DNA of 11,198 nucleotides from Balneolales bacterium (GCA_022565415.1 JAIUMT010000089.1:1-11198), one strand, 5' to 3'. Positions 1 through 6,826 are shown, counted from the first letter of the stretch. Notes: generated by a model not told the origin, from the sequence alone. Numbers and translations are program-made.

Positions 1-1778
1 ACAACCGCGACAATTACTCCCTCGGAGAGCGTTTAAGCATCCGGGGCATGGGTTGGCGAGCGTCATTTGGCGTTCGGGGAGTTCAGATACTACTCGATGG
101 AATTCCGCTAACATCCCCCGACGGACAAACCATTCTGGAAATCGTAGATCCCAATCTCATTCGGTCTGCAGAGGTTATTCGCGGTCCGAATGCCTTATTT
201 TGGGGCAACGGAAGCGGCGGAACGCTGTATTTGCGAACCGGAGAACCTGCAGATCAATCCGGGGTTGCTATTCGCTCATTCGCGGGGAGTTTCGGCACGC
301 ATCAAACTGATATCATCGCTAACACCAGTCTAAACGACACTAAGATTCAGCTTAGCATTTCAGATTTTGGGTCTTATGGGCATAGAGAGCACAGTTCGGT
401 TCGTGTCCAACGGGCCGGACTTAAAGCAAATCACGCTTTCGACCAGAACAACACATTAGCCTATACCGGGCTCTTCGTCGTTGCGCCCGATATCGAAAAC
501 CCAGGCTCCCTCACAGCTGAACAGGCTTCGAGCAATCCGAAATCAGCAAATCCGATATTCGTAACACAAAATGCGGGGAAAGAATACACACACATCATGC
601 AGGGATTGCGTTTCGTGAGGGATATGCCCAACGATCGTCTCGAAGCCGTTGTTCACGGCACTTACCGAAATTTAAAAAACCCGATTCAGCCCAGTATTAT
701 TGGAATCGAACGAGGTGCAACGGGTGTCAGAATGTCTTATCAACGCCGTTTTGAGCAGCTCTCGGCGCTGATTGTTACCGATGGAGCCTTTCAGTCTGAC
801 ATCCGAAAAAACTGGGTTAATGATGCCGGTGACAGAGGAAATCAGACGGTTTATCAGCGGGAACAGGTCCTAACTGGAGGAATTGCCGGAATTCTGCAAT
901 ATCAAATTGGCAACCTTGGACTAAGCGGCGGACTTCGCCAAGATTGGATATATTTCAATGTTTCAGACCGATTAGATGGGCCAGAAAGAGACAATGCCTC
1001 TGGAAACAGGCTGCTACAAGCACTCACACCTCAGGCGGGATTCACATACGAATTAGGCAGTGCGACGATTTTTGGGGGAATCTCGAGTGCGTTCGAGAGT
1101 CCGACCACCACCGAGTTGGTTAACCGTCCCGACATGGATCGCGGATTCAACCCAGACCTCAACCCCGAAACCGCCACTGGAATCGAAATCGGAGTTCGGG
1201 GTTATGCGCCAATCGCATCACTTCGCTATGATTTTGCATTGTATCAGATTGATGTTCGCGACAGACTGATTTCATTTCAGACAGAAACTGGCGGCGACCG
1301 AAACTTCTTCGAAAACTCTGGCAGAAGCCGGCATAATGGTTTCGAATCGTTCATAGAATGGATGCCGTTGCCAAGCCTTTCTGTTGCCGGAAGCTACACC
1401 TATAGCAACCTCAAGATTACCAGCGACGAAAATGACCTTAAAGGAAATCAAATTCCGGGGATTCCGGCCCATCGGGGTTCTGCAGATGTCGCCTTTCGAC
1501 AGGGCATTTACGAAATCCGCTCGAATGTTTCGTACCACGGAGCCATGTACGCTAACAATCAGATTACCGTTGAAAACGATGCCTATACCCTGCTCGGAGT
1601 GATCGTATCGGGCGAGTTCAAGTTAGGAAGCGGATATGTGCTTAGGCCGTTTGTTCAAGTTCGAAACCTGACCAACGAAAGCTATTATAGCTCTGTGAGT
1701 ATCAATGCGTTTGGAGGGAGATTTTTTGAACCCGGTGCACCGCGAAATTTCCTAATCGGAACATCGCTCTCGTTTTAA
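1..1778 (+). CDS. TonB-dependent outer-membrane receptor, 5' end missing
   Basis: The reading frame is open from base 3 and gives 591 visible residues to the TAA at 1776-1778. It starts inside the plug domain (GERLSIRGMGWRA). The ATG at 48 is an internal methionine, not the start. Plug hallmarks follow: ILLDGIPL and VIRGPNALFWGNGSGGTL (about visible residues 58-75). The rest is a 22-strand-type barrel rich in alternating aromatic and polar residues. The C-terminus (VRNLTNESYYSS, then FFEPGAPRNFLIGTSLSF) has the classic EPGxPRN turn and terminal Phe that receptors of the FecA/siderophore class use for outer-membrane insertion. The signal peptide, TonB box and any N-terminal regulatory domain lie outside the window. 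Family members import ferric chelates or similar ligands using TonB energy. The substrate cannot be told from the sequence. It converges on trmB with an 11-bp gap. The family call is firm; the ligand is unknown. Confidence 0.93.
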   Translation, partial: NRDNYSLGERLSIRGMGWRASFGVRGVQILLDGIPLTSPDGQTILEIVDPNLIRSAEVIRGPNALFWGNGSGGTLYLRTGEPADQSGVAIRSFAGSFGTHQTDIIANTSLNDTKIQLSISDFGSYGHREHSSVRVQRAGLKANHAFDQNNTLAYTGLFVVAPDIENPGSLTAEQASSNPKSANPIFVTQNAGKEYTHIMQGLRFVRDMPNDRLEAVVHGTYRNLKNPIQPSIIGIERGATGVRMSYQRRFEQLSALIVTDGAFQSDIRKNWVNDAGDRGNQTVYQREQVLTGGIAGILQYQIGNLGLSGGLRQDWIYFNVSDRLDGPERDNASGNRLLQALTPQAGFTYELGSATIFGGISSAFESPTTTELVNRPDMDRGFNPDLNPETATGIEIGVRGYAPIASLRYDFALYQIDVRDRLISFQTETGGDRNFFENSGRSRHNGFESFIEWMPLPSLSVAGSYTYSNLKITSDENDLKGNQIPGIPAHRGSADVAFRQGIYEIRSNVSYHGAMYANNQITVENDAYTLLGVIVSGEFKLGSGYVLRPFVQVRNLTNESYYSSVSINAFGGRFFEPGAPRNFLIGTSLSF

Positions 1779-1789
1779 ATCAACATTTT

Positions 1790-2452
1790 TTACGGCTTAA
1801 ACCGCACATACCGGATAGTGCGATCGTCTTCGAGATGCATATTTTCGTAGTACGTTAGGATGTCCAGGTCTGAAACCTGATGACTTTCGCCGTGAACATC
1901 TTCAACTAAGTCGAGAACTTGAAGATTTTGCTCGGCAATAACCTCTTTTGTATACGCAAAAAGCTCGGGAGAATCGGTTTTTAGATGCACAAACGCCCCG
2001 GACTTAAGCACCTGACGGTAGCGATCCAGAAATTCGGGAGAAGTAAGTCGTTTTCGGATTTTCTTCGTGCCCAGATACGGATCAGGAAATGTAATCCAGA
2101 TTTCATCGACTTCTTCGGGAGCGAAATAATTGGTGATATAATCGATGTAGATACGCAAAAAACGAACATTTAGCAGATTTTGATCCCGCGCAGTAACGGC
2201 TCCTCTCCAAAGACGATCGCCTTTGATGTCGACTCCAATGAAATTTTTATCCGGATACCGTTCTGCTAATCCGAGTGAGTAATCTCCTTTTCCGCAAGCG
2301 AGCTCCAAAACCAACGGATTGTTGTTTCCGAACACCCGCTCGCACCAACGCCCTCTGTTCGAAGAAACCGTATCCGGATTATAATCCTCCAGCTCGATCA
2401 CATTATCTAACTGAGATAAGTCACTGTATCGCTCTAATTTTCGTTTTGCCAT
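1790..2452 (-). CDS. trmB: tRNA (guanine-N7-)-methyltransferase TrmB
   Basis: This 220-residue protein is the usual TrmB length. It transfers a methyl group from S-adenosylmethionine to N7 of G46 in the tRNA variable loop, in the cytoplasm. The SAM site is clear: VLELACGKGDYSLGLA (residues 48-63) is motif I, and IGVDIKGDRLWRGA (72-85) carries the acidic ribose-binding residue. The substrate/catalytic segment ITFPDPYLGTKKIRKRL (120-136) matches the TFPDPWPKxxHxKRR signature, with YLGTKKI replacing the WPK part. The TrmB C-terminal motifs TDSPELFAYT (159-168) and LTYYE (199-203) are present. It lies 6 bp downstream of pdxH on the same strand and is probably cotranscribed with it. I see no promoter in the 6-bp gap. 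The ATG at 2452 gives MAKRKLERYS, a typical start for homologues of this group. Confidence 0.95.
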   Translation of the reverse strand: MAKRKLERYSDLSQLDNVIELEDYNPDTVSSNRGRWCERVFGNNNPLVLELACGKGDYSLGLAERYPDKNFIGVDIKGDRLWRGAVTARDQNLLNVRFLRIYIDYITNYFAPEEVDEIWITFPDPYLGTKKIRKRLTSPEFLDRYRQVLKSGAFVHLKTDSPELFAYTKEVIAEQNLQVLDLVEDVHGESHQVSDLDILTYYENMHLEDDRTIRYVRFKP

Positions 2453-2458
2453 AAAGAA

Positions 2459-3109
2459 TCAGGGAGATAATCGTTTTTTTGTCCAGTTTCCGCCGATTAG
2501 CTCGTATTCAAATCGGTCGTGCAGTCGGCTGGCGCGTCCTTGCCAAAACTCTAAACGAAGTGGCTTAACCACATATCCGCCCCAATATGGTGGAAGTGGA
2601 ACATCATCAACATTAGGGTATTCTGCTTTCATATCGTTGAATTGAGCTTCCAGCTGCGACCTGCTCTGAACTTGTTTGCTTTGATGGGAAGCCCACGCTC
2701 CTATTCTGCTTTCATACGGACGACTTTTGAAATACGCCTCGTTTTCTTCGAAGGGAAGTTTTTCTGCGATACCATCGATGCGAATCTGTCGTTCTAGTTC
2801 CGGCCAGTAGAAGCACAGTCCGACTTTGTTATTTTGGTCAATTTGCTGACCTTTTGCACTTTCATAATTGGTGTAGAATACAAATCCGCCATGTTCCAGA
2901 CCTTTTAACAGAACGACCCGGGATGTAGGCTGACCGTCTGAGCCACACGTTGCCAGAGACATGCCGTTTACATCCGCAACTTCAGCTTTCACAGCATCAT
3001 CAAACCATTTTGAAAACATTTCGATTGCGTTGGGCAGTAAATCATTTTCACCGAGCGACTGCAGCATATAGTCGCGCCGCATGTCTTGAATTTTTTGAGA
3101 GGTAGTCAT
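2459..3109 (-). CDS. pdxH: Pyridoxamine/pyridoxine 5'-phosphate oxidase PdxH
   Basis: This FMN-dependent oxidase converts PNP and PMP to pyridoxal 5'-phosphate, the last step of PLP biosynthesis and salvage. With the ATG at 3109 the protein is 216 residues, the normal family length. It begins MTTSQKIQDMRRDYMLQSL, which matches the family N-terminus. FMN-binding segments are PTSRVVLLKG (61-70), FYTNYESAKG (78-87) and RQIRIDG (107-113). SRPYESRIGAWASHQS (129-144) is the substrate/FMN loop. The C-terminal signature runs from PLPPYWGGY (171-179) through LEFWQGRASRLHDRF (186-200) and ends in the conserved RLSP. An in-frame ATG at 3181 would add 24 residues that do not resemble the family, and its AGGAA lies only one base before it, so I reject that start. 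It leads the pdxH-trmB unit and is divergent from serB. Confidence 0.95.
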   Translation of the reverse strand: MTTSQKIQDMRRDYMLQSLGENDLLPNAIEMFSKWFDDAVKAEVADVNGMSLATCGSDGQPTSRVVLLKGLEHGGFVFYTNYESAKGQQIDQNNKVGLCFYWPELERQIRIDGIAEKLPFEENEAYFKSRPYESRIGAWASHQSKQVQSRSQLEAQFNDMKAEYPNVDDVPLPPYWGGYVVKPLRLEFWQGRASRLHDRFEYELIGGNWTKKRLSP

Positions 3110-3231
3110 AATAGTAGTAGAGTTAGATAATGAGAAAATAATAGTATCTAGAGCATCAATGCATCTTGAAATATAAGGCATTTCCTGCAGATTTAGCGGA
3201 ATTTTCGTTAATAATAGAGTTCGATTTTGCC

Positions 3232-3239
3232 TAACTTTG
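3232..3239 (+). promoter_or_regulatory. Possible Bacteroidota-type -7 element for serB
   Basis: TAACTTTG at 3232-3239 matches the Bacteroidota -7 consensus TAnnTTTG exactly. It ends 27 bp before the preferred serB ATG (3267), which would give a leader of roughly 20 nt. I could not find a convincing TTG -33 box at the usual 17-20 bp spacing, so this is a half-supported promoter. If correct, it argues against the TTG (3237) and GTG (3240) starts, which overlap the element. Confidence 0.4.
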
Positions 3240-3266
3240 GTGACTTCAGAAAATCAATTCAAATAC

Positions 3267-4493
3267 ATGCGCGAAATTATTTTAATATCGGTTTCCGGTG
3301 TCGATAAGCCCGGCCTCACGAACAATCTGACCAAAGTACTCTCTGAGTATAAAGTGAACATTTTGGATGTGGGTCAGGCCGTGATTCACGACACATTGTC
3401 GTTGGGAATCCTCATCGAAATTCCGCCAGAATCGGAAAGCTCCCCCGTTTTACGTGATGTTCTTTTTAAATCGCACGAGCTCGGACTAAACGTGAAGTTC
3501 AAGCCGATTTCAAACAACGATTATGAAACCTGGGTTAGCGCGCAGGGTAAGCCGAGATACATCATTACGTTGTTAGGCAAGCAGATTACAGCCCGGCATA
3601 TGTATGAAATCAGTGAAGTTATTTCAGAAAATGACTTAAATATCGATAGTATTAAGCGGTTATCGGGACGAAAGTCGTTGCATAATCCGCATGATAATCT
3701 TCGTGCCTGTGTAGAATTAACTGTTCGGGGTGAGCCTCAGAATATTGCATCCATGCGTGCTCGCTTTTTGGAAATCACGCGTGATTTCGGTGTTGATATC
3801 AGCTTCCAGGTCGACAACATGTACCGACGTAATCGTCGGATGGTGGCCTTCGATATGGACTCGACGCTCATTCAGTGTGAGGTGATTGATGAACTGGCCA
3901 AGGCAGCCGGAGTCGGTGAGGAAGTCGCCGCGATTACAGAAGAAGCTATGCAGGGCAAAATTGACTTTGCTGAAAGCTTCAAGAAAAGACTTGCCTTGCT
4001 CGAAGGACTCGACGAAAGTGTTCTGTCTGGCATTGCCGAGAATTTACCAATAACTCAAGGCGCAGAGAACCTCATAACTACCCTCAGGAAAATTGGCTAC
4101 AAAACCGCCATCATTTCGGGAGGGTTTCAGTATTTCGGCAAATATTTGCAGAAGAATCTTGGTATCGATTATGTATTTGCCAACGAATTGGAAATAATTG
4201 ATGGCAAAGTGACGGGTAGAGTTAGCGGTACCATTGTAGATGCAGAGAGAAAAGCTGAAATACTGCGTGAGCTAGCTGTTAAGGAGCGTATTAGTCTGGA
4301 TCAGGTTATCGCCGTTGGTGATGGCGCGAATGATTTGCCGATGTTGAGCATTGCCGGACTTGGAATCGCATTTCATGCAAAACCTTTAGTTAAACAAACG
4401 GCCCGGCATTCCATATCCAACCTTGGACTTGATGGTATTTTGTACCTAATCGGCGTGCGAGACAGGGATTTGCTGATACAAAGTGATGTTTAG
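3267..4493 (+). CDS. serB: Phosphoserine phosphatase SerB with tandem ACT domains
   Basis: From the ATG at 3267 this is a 408-residue enzyme that hydrolyses O-phospho-L-serine to serine, the last step of the phosphorylated serine pathway. Two ACT-type regulatory modules come first: IILISVSGVDKPGLTNNLTK (about residues 4-23 opens ACT1) and RYIITLLGKQITARHMYEIS (opens ACT2). The HAD phosphatase core is complete: motif I FDMDSTL with D196 as nucleophile and D198 as acid/base, motif II ISGG with S284, and motif III GDGANDLPM with D352 and D356 for magnesium. The cap carries EVIDELAKAAGVGEEVAAITEEAM, shown here in parts: EVIDELAKAAG then AAITEEAM. The size resembles the long two-ACT SerB class (as in mycobacterial SerB2) rather than the roughly 320-residue E. 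coli enzyme. ACT domains usually bind amino acids, so feedback by serine is an inference. TTG 3237 or GTG 3240 would add 10 or 9 residues. Confidence 0.95.
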   Translation: MREIILISVSGVDKPGLTNNLTKVLSEYKVNILDVGQAVIHDTLSLGILIEIPPESESSPVLRDVLFKSHELGLNVKFKPISNNDYETWVSAQGKPRYIITLLGKQITARHMYEISEVISENDLNIDSIKRLSGRKSLHNPHDNLRACVELTVRGEPQNIASMRARFLEITRDFGVDISFQVDNMYRRNRRMVAFDMDSTLIQCEVIDELAKAAGVGEEVAAITEEAMQGKIDFAESFKKRLALLEGLDESVLSGIAENLPITQGAENLITTLRKIGYKTAIISGGFQYFGKYLQKNLGIDYVFANELEIIDGKVTGRVSGTIVDAERKAEILRELAVKERISLDQVIAVGDGANDLPMLSIAGLGIAFHAKPLVKQTARHSISNLGLDGILYLIGVRDRDLLIQSDV

Positions 4494-4652
4494 TTCTGAA
4501 AAGACCATGATCTGCTAAATATCGAAATTTGATAGCCTGACGTTTTCAATGAACCCGTTTAAGTAAGATATTTCAGGCATCTATACGTTCTCGTAAAACC
4601 TAGAGAGAAACGTCCGGCGCAGCGATTCGCCAAGCCGGACATAACTAATTAT
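4494..4652. other. Intergenic region between convergent serB and nuclease gene
   Basis: These 159 bp contain no credible reading frame. They hold a hairpin at 4612-4640, listed separately. A weak 6-bp inverted repeat, GCCTGA (4535-4540) with TCAGGC (4573-4578), has a 32-nt loop and no following T-run, so I give it no function. Confidence 0.6.
4612..4640 (-). terminator. Hairpin terminator between convergent genes
   Basis: GTCCGGC (4612-4618) and GCCGGAC (4634-4640) form a perfect 7-bp GC-rich stem with a 15-nt loop. That loop can fold further through GCG (4622-4624) and CGC (4628-4630). Read on the minus strand, the stem lies 12 bp after the nuclease stop codon and is followed by GTTTCTCTCT, a T-rich tail. 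It therefore best serves the minus-strand gene. On the plus strand the tail is ATAACTAATTATTTAG, weaker but possibly still useful for serB. Confidence 0.6.
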
Positions 4653-6182
4653 TTAGTTCAGAATATACTCTTCTGAGTCGATAACAAACTGCCAGGTGCC
4701 ACGAAACATTCCAAGTCGGCCATAAAATCGAACGGTCTCCCCTGCCATTCCACTAAACGTATCTCTCACCTGAAATCCGGGCGCGTACAGATCGTACACC
4801 TCGCCGTTCACAGTAACCCGGGCGCGGTTATCAATTACGCCCTCGACCAAAAATAACTCATCGAAGTACTCATCGGTACGCAAGCTTCCCGAAATGGTTG
4901 TTACATCATAATACTCGCCTGAATCTGGTAGTCTTGCCTCAACCGAAATCGGCGACCAATACGCATCATCCGTAACACTTGGGTTCGAAAGATCTTTAAC
5001 TCTCGATGGATCATCTTTTGTTACCACCCGAAATTGCATGCTGATGGGCAGGTGATCAGAATATCCTCGTCCGTCGCCGAAACTATTCCAACGAATGGGT
5101 GTCAATGTGGTCGGATATACATTCTTCCCTTCGAAACGTCCCACTTCGAATGAGTTGTCTACATATTGAATTCCGTTGTAATCGTACATCCCCGGACCAA
5201 TCATAATTTGCATCAAGGTGCCCCAATATCCTCTGAAAATATCCGATCCGCGTTCGTCGACAGGAACTTCATACCAAAGGTTGTACACATAATCGGTATC
5301 ACCTTGTGCCACAGCAAGCTCATCACCTGTGGATTTAAGCACATCGTTAACCGCTGTTGTTTCCATGTACTGGTAGCGGTACGACTGATTATAATCGCTG
5401 TTGAAATCACCACCAAGTACAAAATCTATAGCCGGATTTTCAGCTCGGAGCTCATCTAGACGATTTTTGAGAACGGTAGCATTCTGAACTCGAATCTTTT
5501 CAACTTCTGCGTCTGATGCACGTGATTTCCAATGATTGGCAAAAACAACAAGAGGATGTCCTTCGACATCTATCCAGGTTTCCAAAATTGGTCGAGCGTC
5601 TTCCAACACATGCGATTGCGTTTTATCATGCATAATTGGAAGTCGTGACATGATGACATTCTTCTGGACGTGGGTCGGGCGGCCGTTTTCGAGTGGTGCA
5701 TAGGCCACAGTTAAATCATAACCACGCTGATTTCGGTCGTACAAGCCTTTAATAAGCAGAAGCTCAGATGGCAGGTCTGCGATTTCATCATTGAAATCTT
5801 CGCCGAGCATACGCTCTAATGTGGTATTACTGTACTGCTCCAGAAATTCGCTCACATTGTATTGATTGCCACCCTCAGGCTGAGTATAATCGCTTTCCAT
5901 TTCAGACAAGACGAGGATATCGGGTCCGGCACCGTCATTGTAACGAGCCATCAATCTGGCCATGTTATCAATTTTGGTGAATACATGTCGCGGAGTGTAC
6001 ACTTCCGGCTTGTAATCATTGAAAACGGCAAAACCATCAGCGTCGAACATATTCTCGACATTGTAAACAACCAGCTTATATGTTTGATCGTCGTCGGATG
6101 GTTGTGCATTAACGCAAGCAAAACCACTAAAAAAAGTCGATAAAGCAAGAATCGCTATCGGCAAAAATGTAGGTCTAAACAT
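4653..6182 (-). CDS. Secreted endonuclease/exonuclease/phosphatase-family protein
   Basis: This is a 509-residue protein with an N-terminal Sec signal peptide. Its hydrophobic core is LPIAILALSTFFSGFA, and the likely cleavage is after VNA (residue 26), so the protein acts in the periplasm or outside. The EEP (DNase I-like) catalytic set is complete: N41 in VYNVEN, the metal-binding glutamates in LSEME (E94/E96), N216-H217 in ANHWKSR, D259 and N261 in GGDFN, and D376-H377 in YSDHLP. Family members cleave phosphodiesters or phosphoester head groups, and the substrate cannot be assigned here. After the fold, roughly residues 405-509 form a separate beta-rich segment ending VRFYGRLGMFRGTWQFVID. 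It resembles the OB-like C-terminal extension of some extracellular nucleases (inference). C23 is followed by no good lipobox match, so lipidation is unlikely. The gene lies 79 bp downstream of the HTH regulator gene on the same strand. Cotranscription is possible but not shown. Confidence 0.88.
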   Translation of the reverse strand: MFRPTFLPIAILALSTFFSGFACVNAQPSDDDQTYKLVVYNVENMFDADGFAVFNDYKPEVYTPRHVFTKIDNMARLMARYNDGAGPDILVLSEMESDYTQPEGGNQYNVSEFLEQYSNTTLERMLGEDFNDEIADLPSELLLIKGLYDRNQRGYDLTVAYAPLENGRPTHVQKNVIMSRLPIMHDKTQSHVLEDARPILETWIDVEGHPLVVFANHWKSRASDAEVEKIRVQNATVLKNRLDELRAENPAIDFVLGGDFNSDYNQSYRYQYMETTAVNDVLKSTGDELAVAQGDTDYVYNLWYEVPVDERGSDIFRGYWGTLMQIMIGPGMYDYNGIQYVDNSFEVGRFEGKNVYPTTLTPIRWNSFGDGRGYSDHLPISMQFRVVTKDDPSRVKDLSNPSVTDDAYWSPISVEARLPDSGEYYDVTTISGSLRTDEYFDELFLVEGVIDNRARVTVNGEVYDLYAPGFQVRDTFSGMAGETVRFYGRLGMFRGTWQFVIDSEEYILN

Positions 6183-6261
6183 AAATTCGTGAGTTCATTA
6201 GATATAAATAAATTGAACACGAATATACCATTTTCACCGACAAGAGTAGAATTACGACGCG

Positions 6262-6678
6262 CTATTTCTTTTCGGTTCGGGCAATCAACTCTTTAAGCAT
6301 CTCAATATCACGATGCGCAATTTGTAGTTCTGCCTTTAACGTGGCGTTTTGAGAGTTAGCCTGATCTAATTTATGCTCTAGTTGTGCAATATAGCGACCC
6401 TGAGCAGAGACCCTGGCGTCGTGAGATGCTGAAAACTCATTCGGTTTGTCGGTTACTTGTCCTACATCTCCCTTAAAAAGCCAGTTCAAATCCAGCGAAA
6501 TACATCGATCTATGATAGCTCCAAAATCAGCGGAACCACGTTTCCGTTGCATAGACAGCGTATTTGACTGTATTCCAAGGAACTCAGCAAGTTTAACATC
6601 CGACGAGAGTTCGAACGCGGCTTTAATGCGATCGAACACATGATTCACATTATGTGAATCTATTTTGGATTTATTCAC
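6262..6678 (-). CDS. Small CI-type HTH transcriptional regulator with coiled-coil tail
   Basis: This 138-residue protein has an N-terminal domain of the phage CI-repressor HTH type. Residues 14-70 run from VFDRIKAAFELSSD, through the helix-turn-helix KLAEFLGIQSNTLSMQRKRG, to CISLDLNWLFKG. Residues 90-137 (YIAQLEHKLDQANSQNATL, then ELQIAHRDIEMLKELIA) form a heptad-like coiled coil suited to dimerisation. The S24 LexA/CI self-cleavage domain is absent, so RecA-triggered inactivation is not expected. The start is uncertain. GTG at 6678 gives MNKSKID and lies inside one palindrome, while a later in-frame GTG at 6639 would start right at the HTH domain. Neither has a Shine-Dalgarno sequence. Two matching palindromes over the start suggest autoregulation. 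No phage genes surround it, so it is probably a domesticated or host regulator. Confidence 0.82.
   Translation of the reverse strand: MNKSKIDSHNVNHVFDRIKAAFELSSDVKLAEFLGIQSNTLSMQRKRGSADFGAIIDRCISLDLNWLFKGDVGQVTDKPNEFSASHDARVSAQGRYIAQLEHKLDQANSQNATLKAELQIAHRDIEMLKELIARTEKK
6643..6657. promoter_or_regulatory. Palindromic operator candidate O1
   Basis: ATTCACATTATGTGA is the core of a perfect 19-bp inverted repeat spanning 6642-6660 (GATTCACAT, T, ATGTGAATC). It lies inside the first codons of the HTH gene (D7-N12 if GTG 6678 is the start). It shares 13 of 15 bases with O2 exactly 30 bp away. It is probably bound by the HTH protein encoded here (inference). Confidence 0.65.
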
Positions 6679-6693
6679 AATTTGTGATATAAT
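6665..6693 (+). promoter_or_regulatory. Divergent sigma70-like promoter containing operator O2
   Basis: TTGGAT (6665-6670), a 17-bp spacer and a perfect TATAAT (6688-6693) read away from the HTH gene. Transcription would begin near 6700. The -35 box matches only the TTG part of TTGACA. The -10 is not of the TAnnTTTG kind, so its strength in a Bacteroidota-like host is uncertain. The spacer is almost filled by palindrome O2. Confidence 0.5.
6673..6687. promoter_or_regulatory. Palindromic operator candidate O2
   Basis: ATTCACAATTTGTGA contains 6-bp arms TCACAA (6675-6680) and TTGTGA (6682-6687) around one central T. It differs from O1 at two central positions only. Its centre (6681) is 30 bp from the O1 centre (6651), close to three helical turns, so two dimers would sit on the same face. 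It lies between the -35 and -10 boxes of the divergent promoter and covers the GTG at 6678. Binding here should block both directions (inference). Confidence 0.65.
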
Positions 6694-6699
6694 TAAGTT

Positions 6700-6808
6700 A
6701 TGATTGACCCCATAACTCTACCCTCATAGGTTATGGGTTGATTACCTAGTGATAAGGTCAGTATCTATCTGAATACCATCTATCGATCTGGCTTTATCAC
6801 TTTTTTTT
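6700..6808 (+). ncRNA. Putative short RNA or attenuated msrA leader
   Basis: No reading frame of useful length is present. A transcript from the TATAAT at 6688-6693 would run about 109 nt and end at the T-run of 6801-6808. It would contain hairpin 1, CCCATAAC (6709-6716) with GTTATGGG (6730-6737) and a 13-nt loop, followed by the long terminator stem. It matches no RNA family I recognise. It could be a free small RNA controlled by the adjacent repressor. It could also be a leader that limits read-through into msrA, whose ATG is 160 bp further on. Both are inferences from sequence layout alone. Confidence 0.4.
6748..6808 (+). terminator. Strong intrinsic terminator with 14-bp stem and T8 tail
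   Basis: AGTGATAAGGTCAG (6748-6761) pairs along its full length with CTGGCTTTATCACT (6788-6801), using two G-U wobbles and no mismatch. The loop is 26 nt. The final T of the stem begins a run of eight T residues (6801-6808). The stem is long and the tail ideal, though the loop is larger than usual and the base of the stem is AT-rich. No gene ends upstream on this strand, which is why a non-coding transcript is suspected. Confidence 0.65.
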
Positions 6809-6826
6809 ATGCCTATCAATTTAGTA

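Noticed and set aside
3110..3181. Longer pdxH start at ATG 3181
   Set aside because: The extra 24 residues do not look like the PdxH N-terminus. The AGGAA before that ATG is only one base away, and the 216-residue form matches the family length.
3237..3266. TTG/GTG starts for serB at 3237 and 3240
   Set aside because: They overlap the TAACTTTG promoter-like element and add residues before the natural beginning of the first ACT domain at ATG 3267.
4535..4578. Inverted repeat GCCTGA / TCAGGC after serB
   Set aside because: The 6-bp stem with a 32-nt loop and no T-run is too weak to call a terminator or operator.
5166..5459. Plus-strand 97-codon frame inside the nuclease gene
   Set aside because: It is antisense to a gene with a complete set of catalytic motifs, and its protein shows no recognisable domain.
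6262..6678. Prophage or mobile-element remnant suggested by the CI-type HTH
   Set aside because: There is no integrase, excisionase, Cro-like gene, structural phage gene or attachment repeat around it, and the flanking genes are ordinary chromosomal genes.
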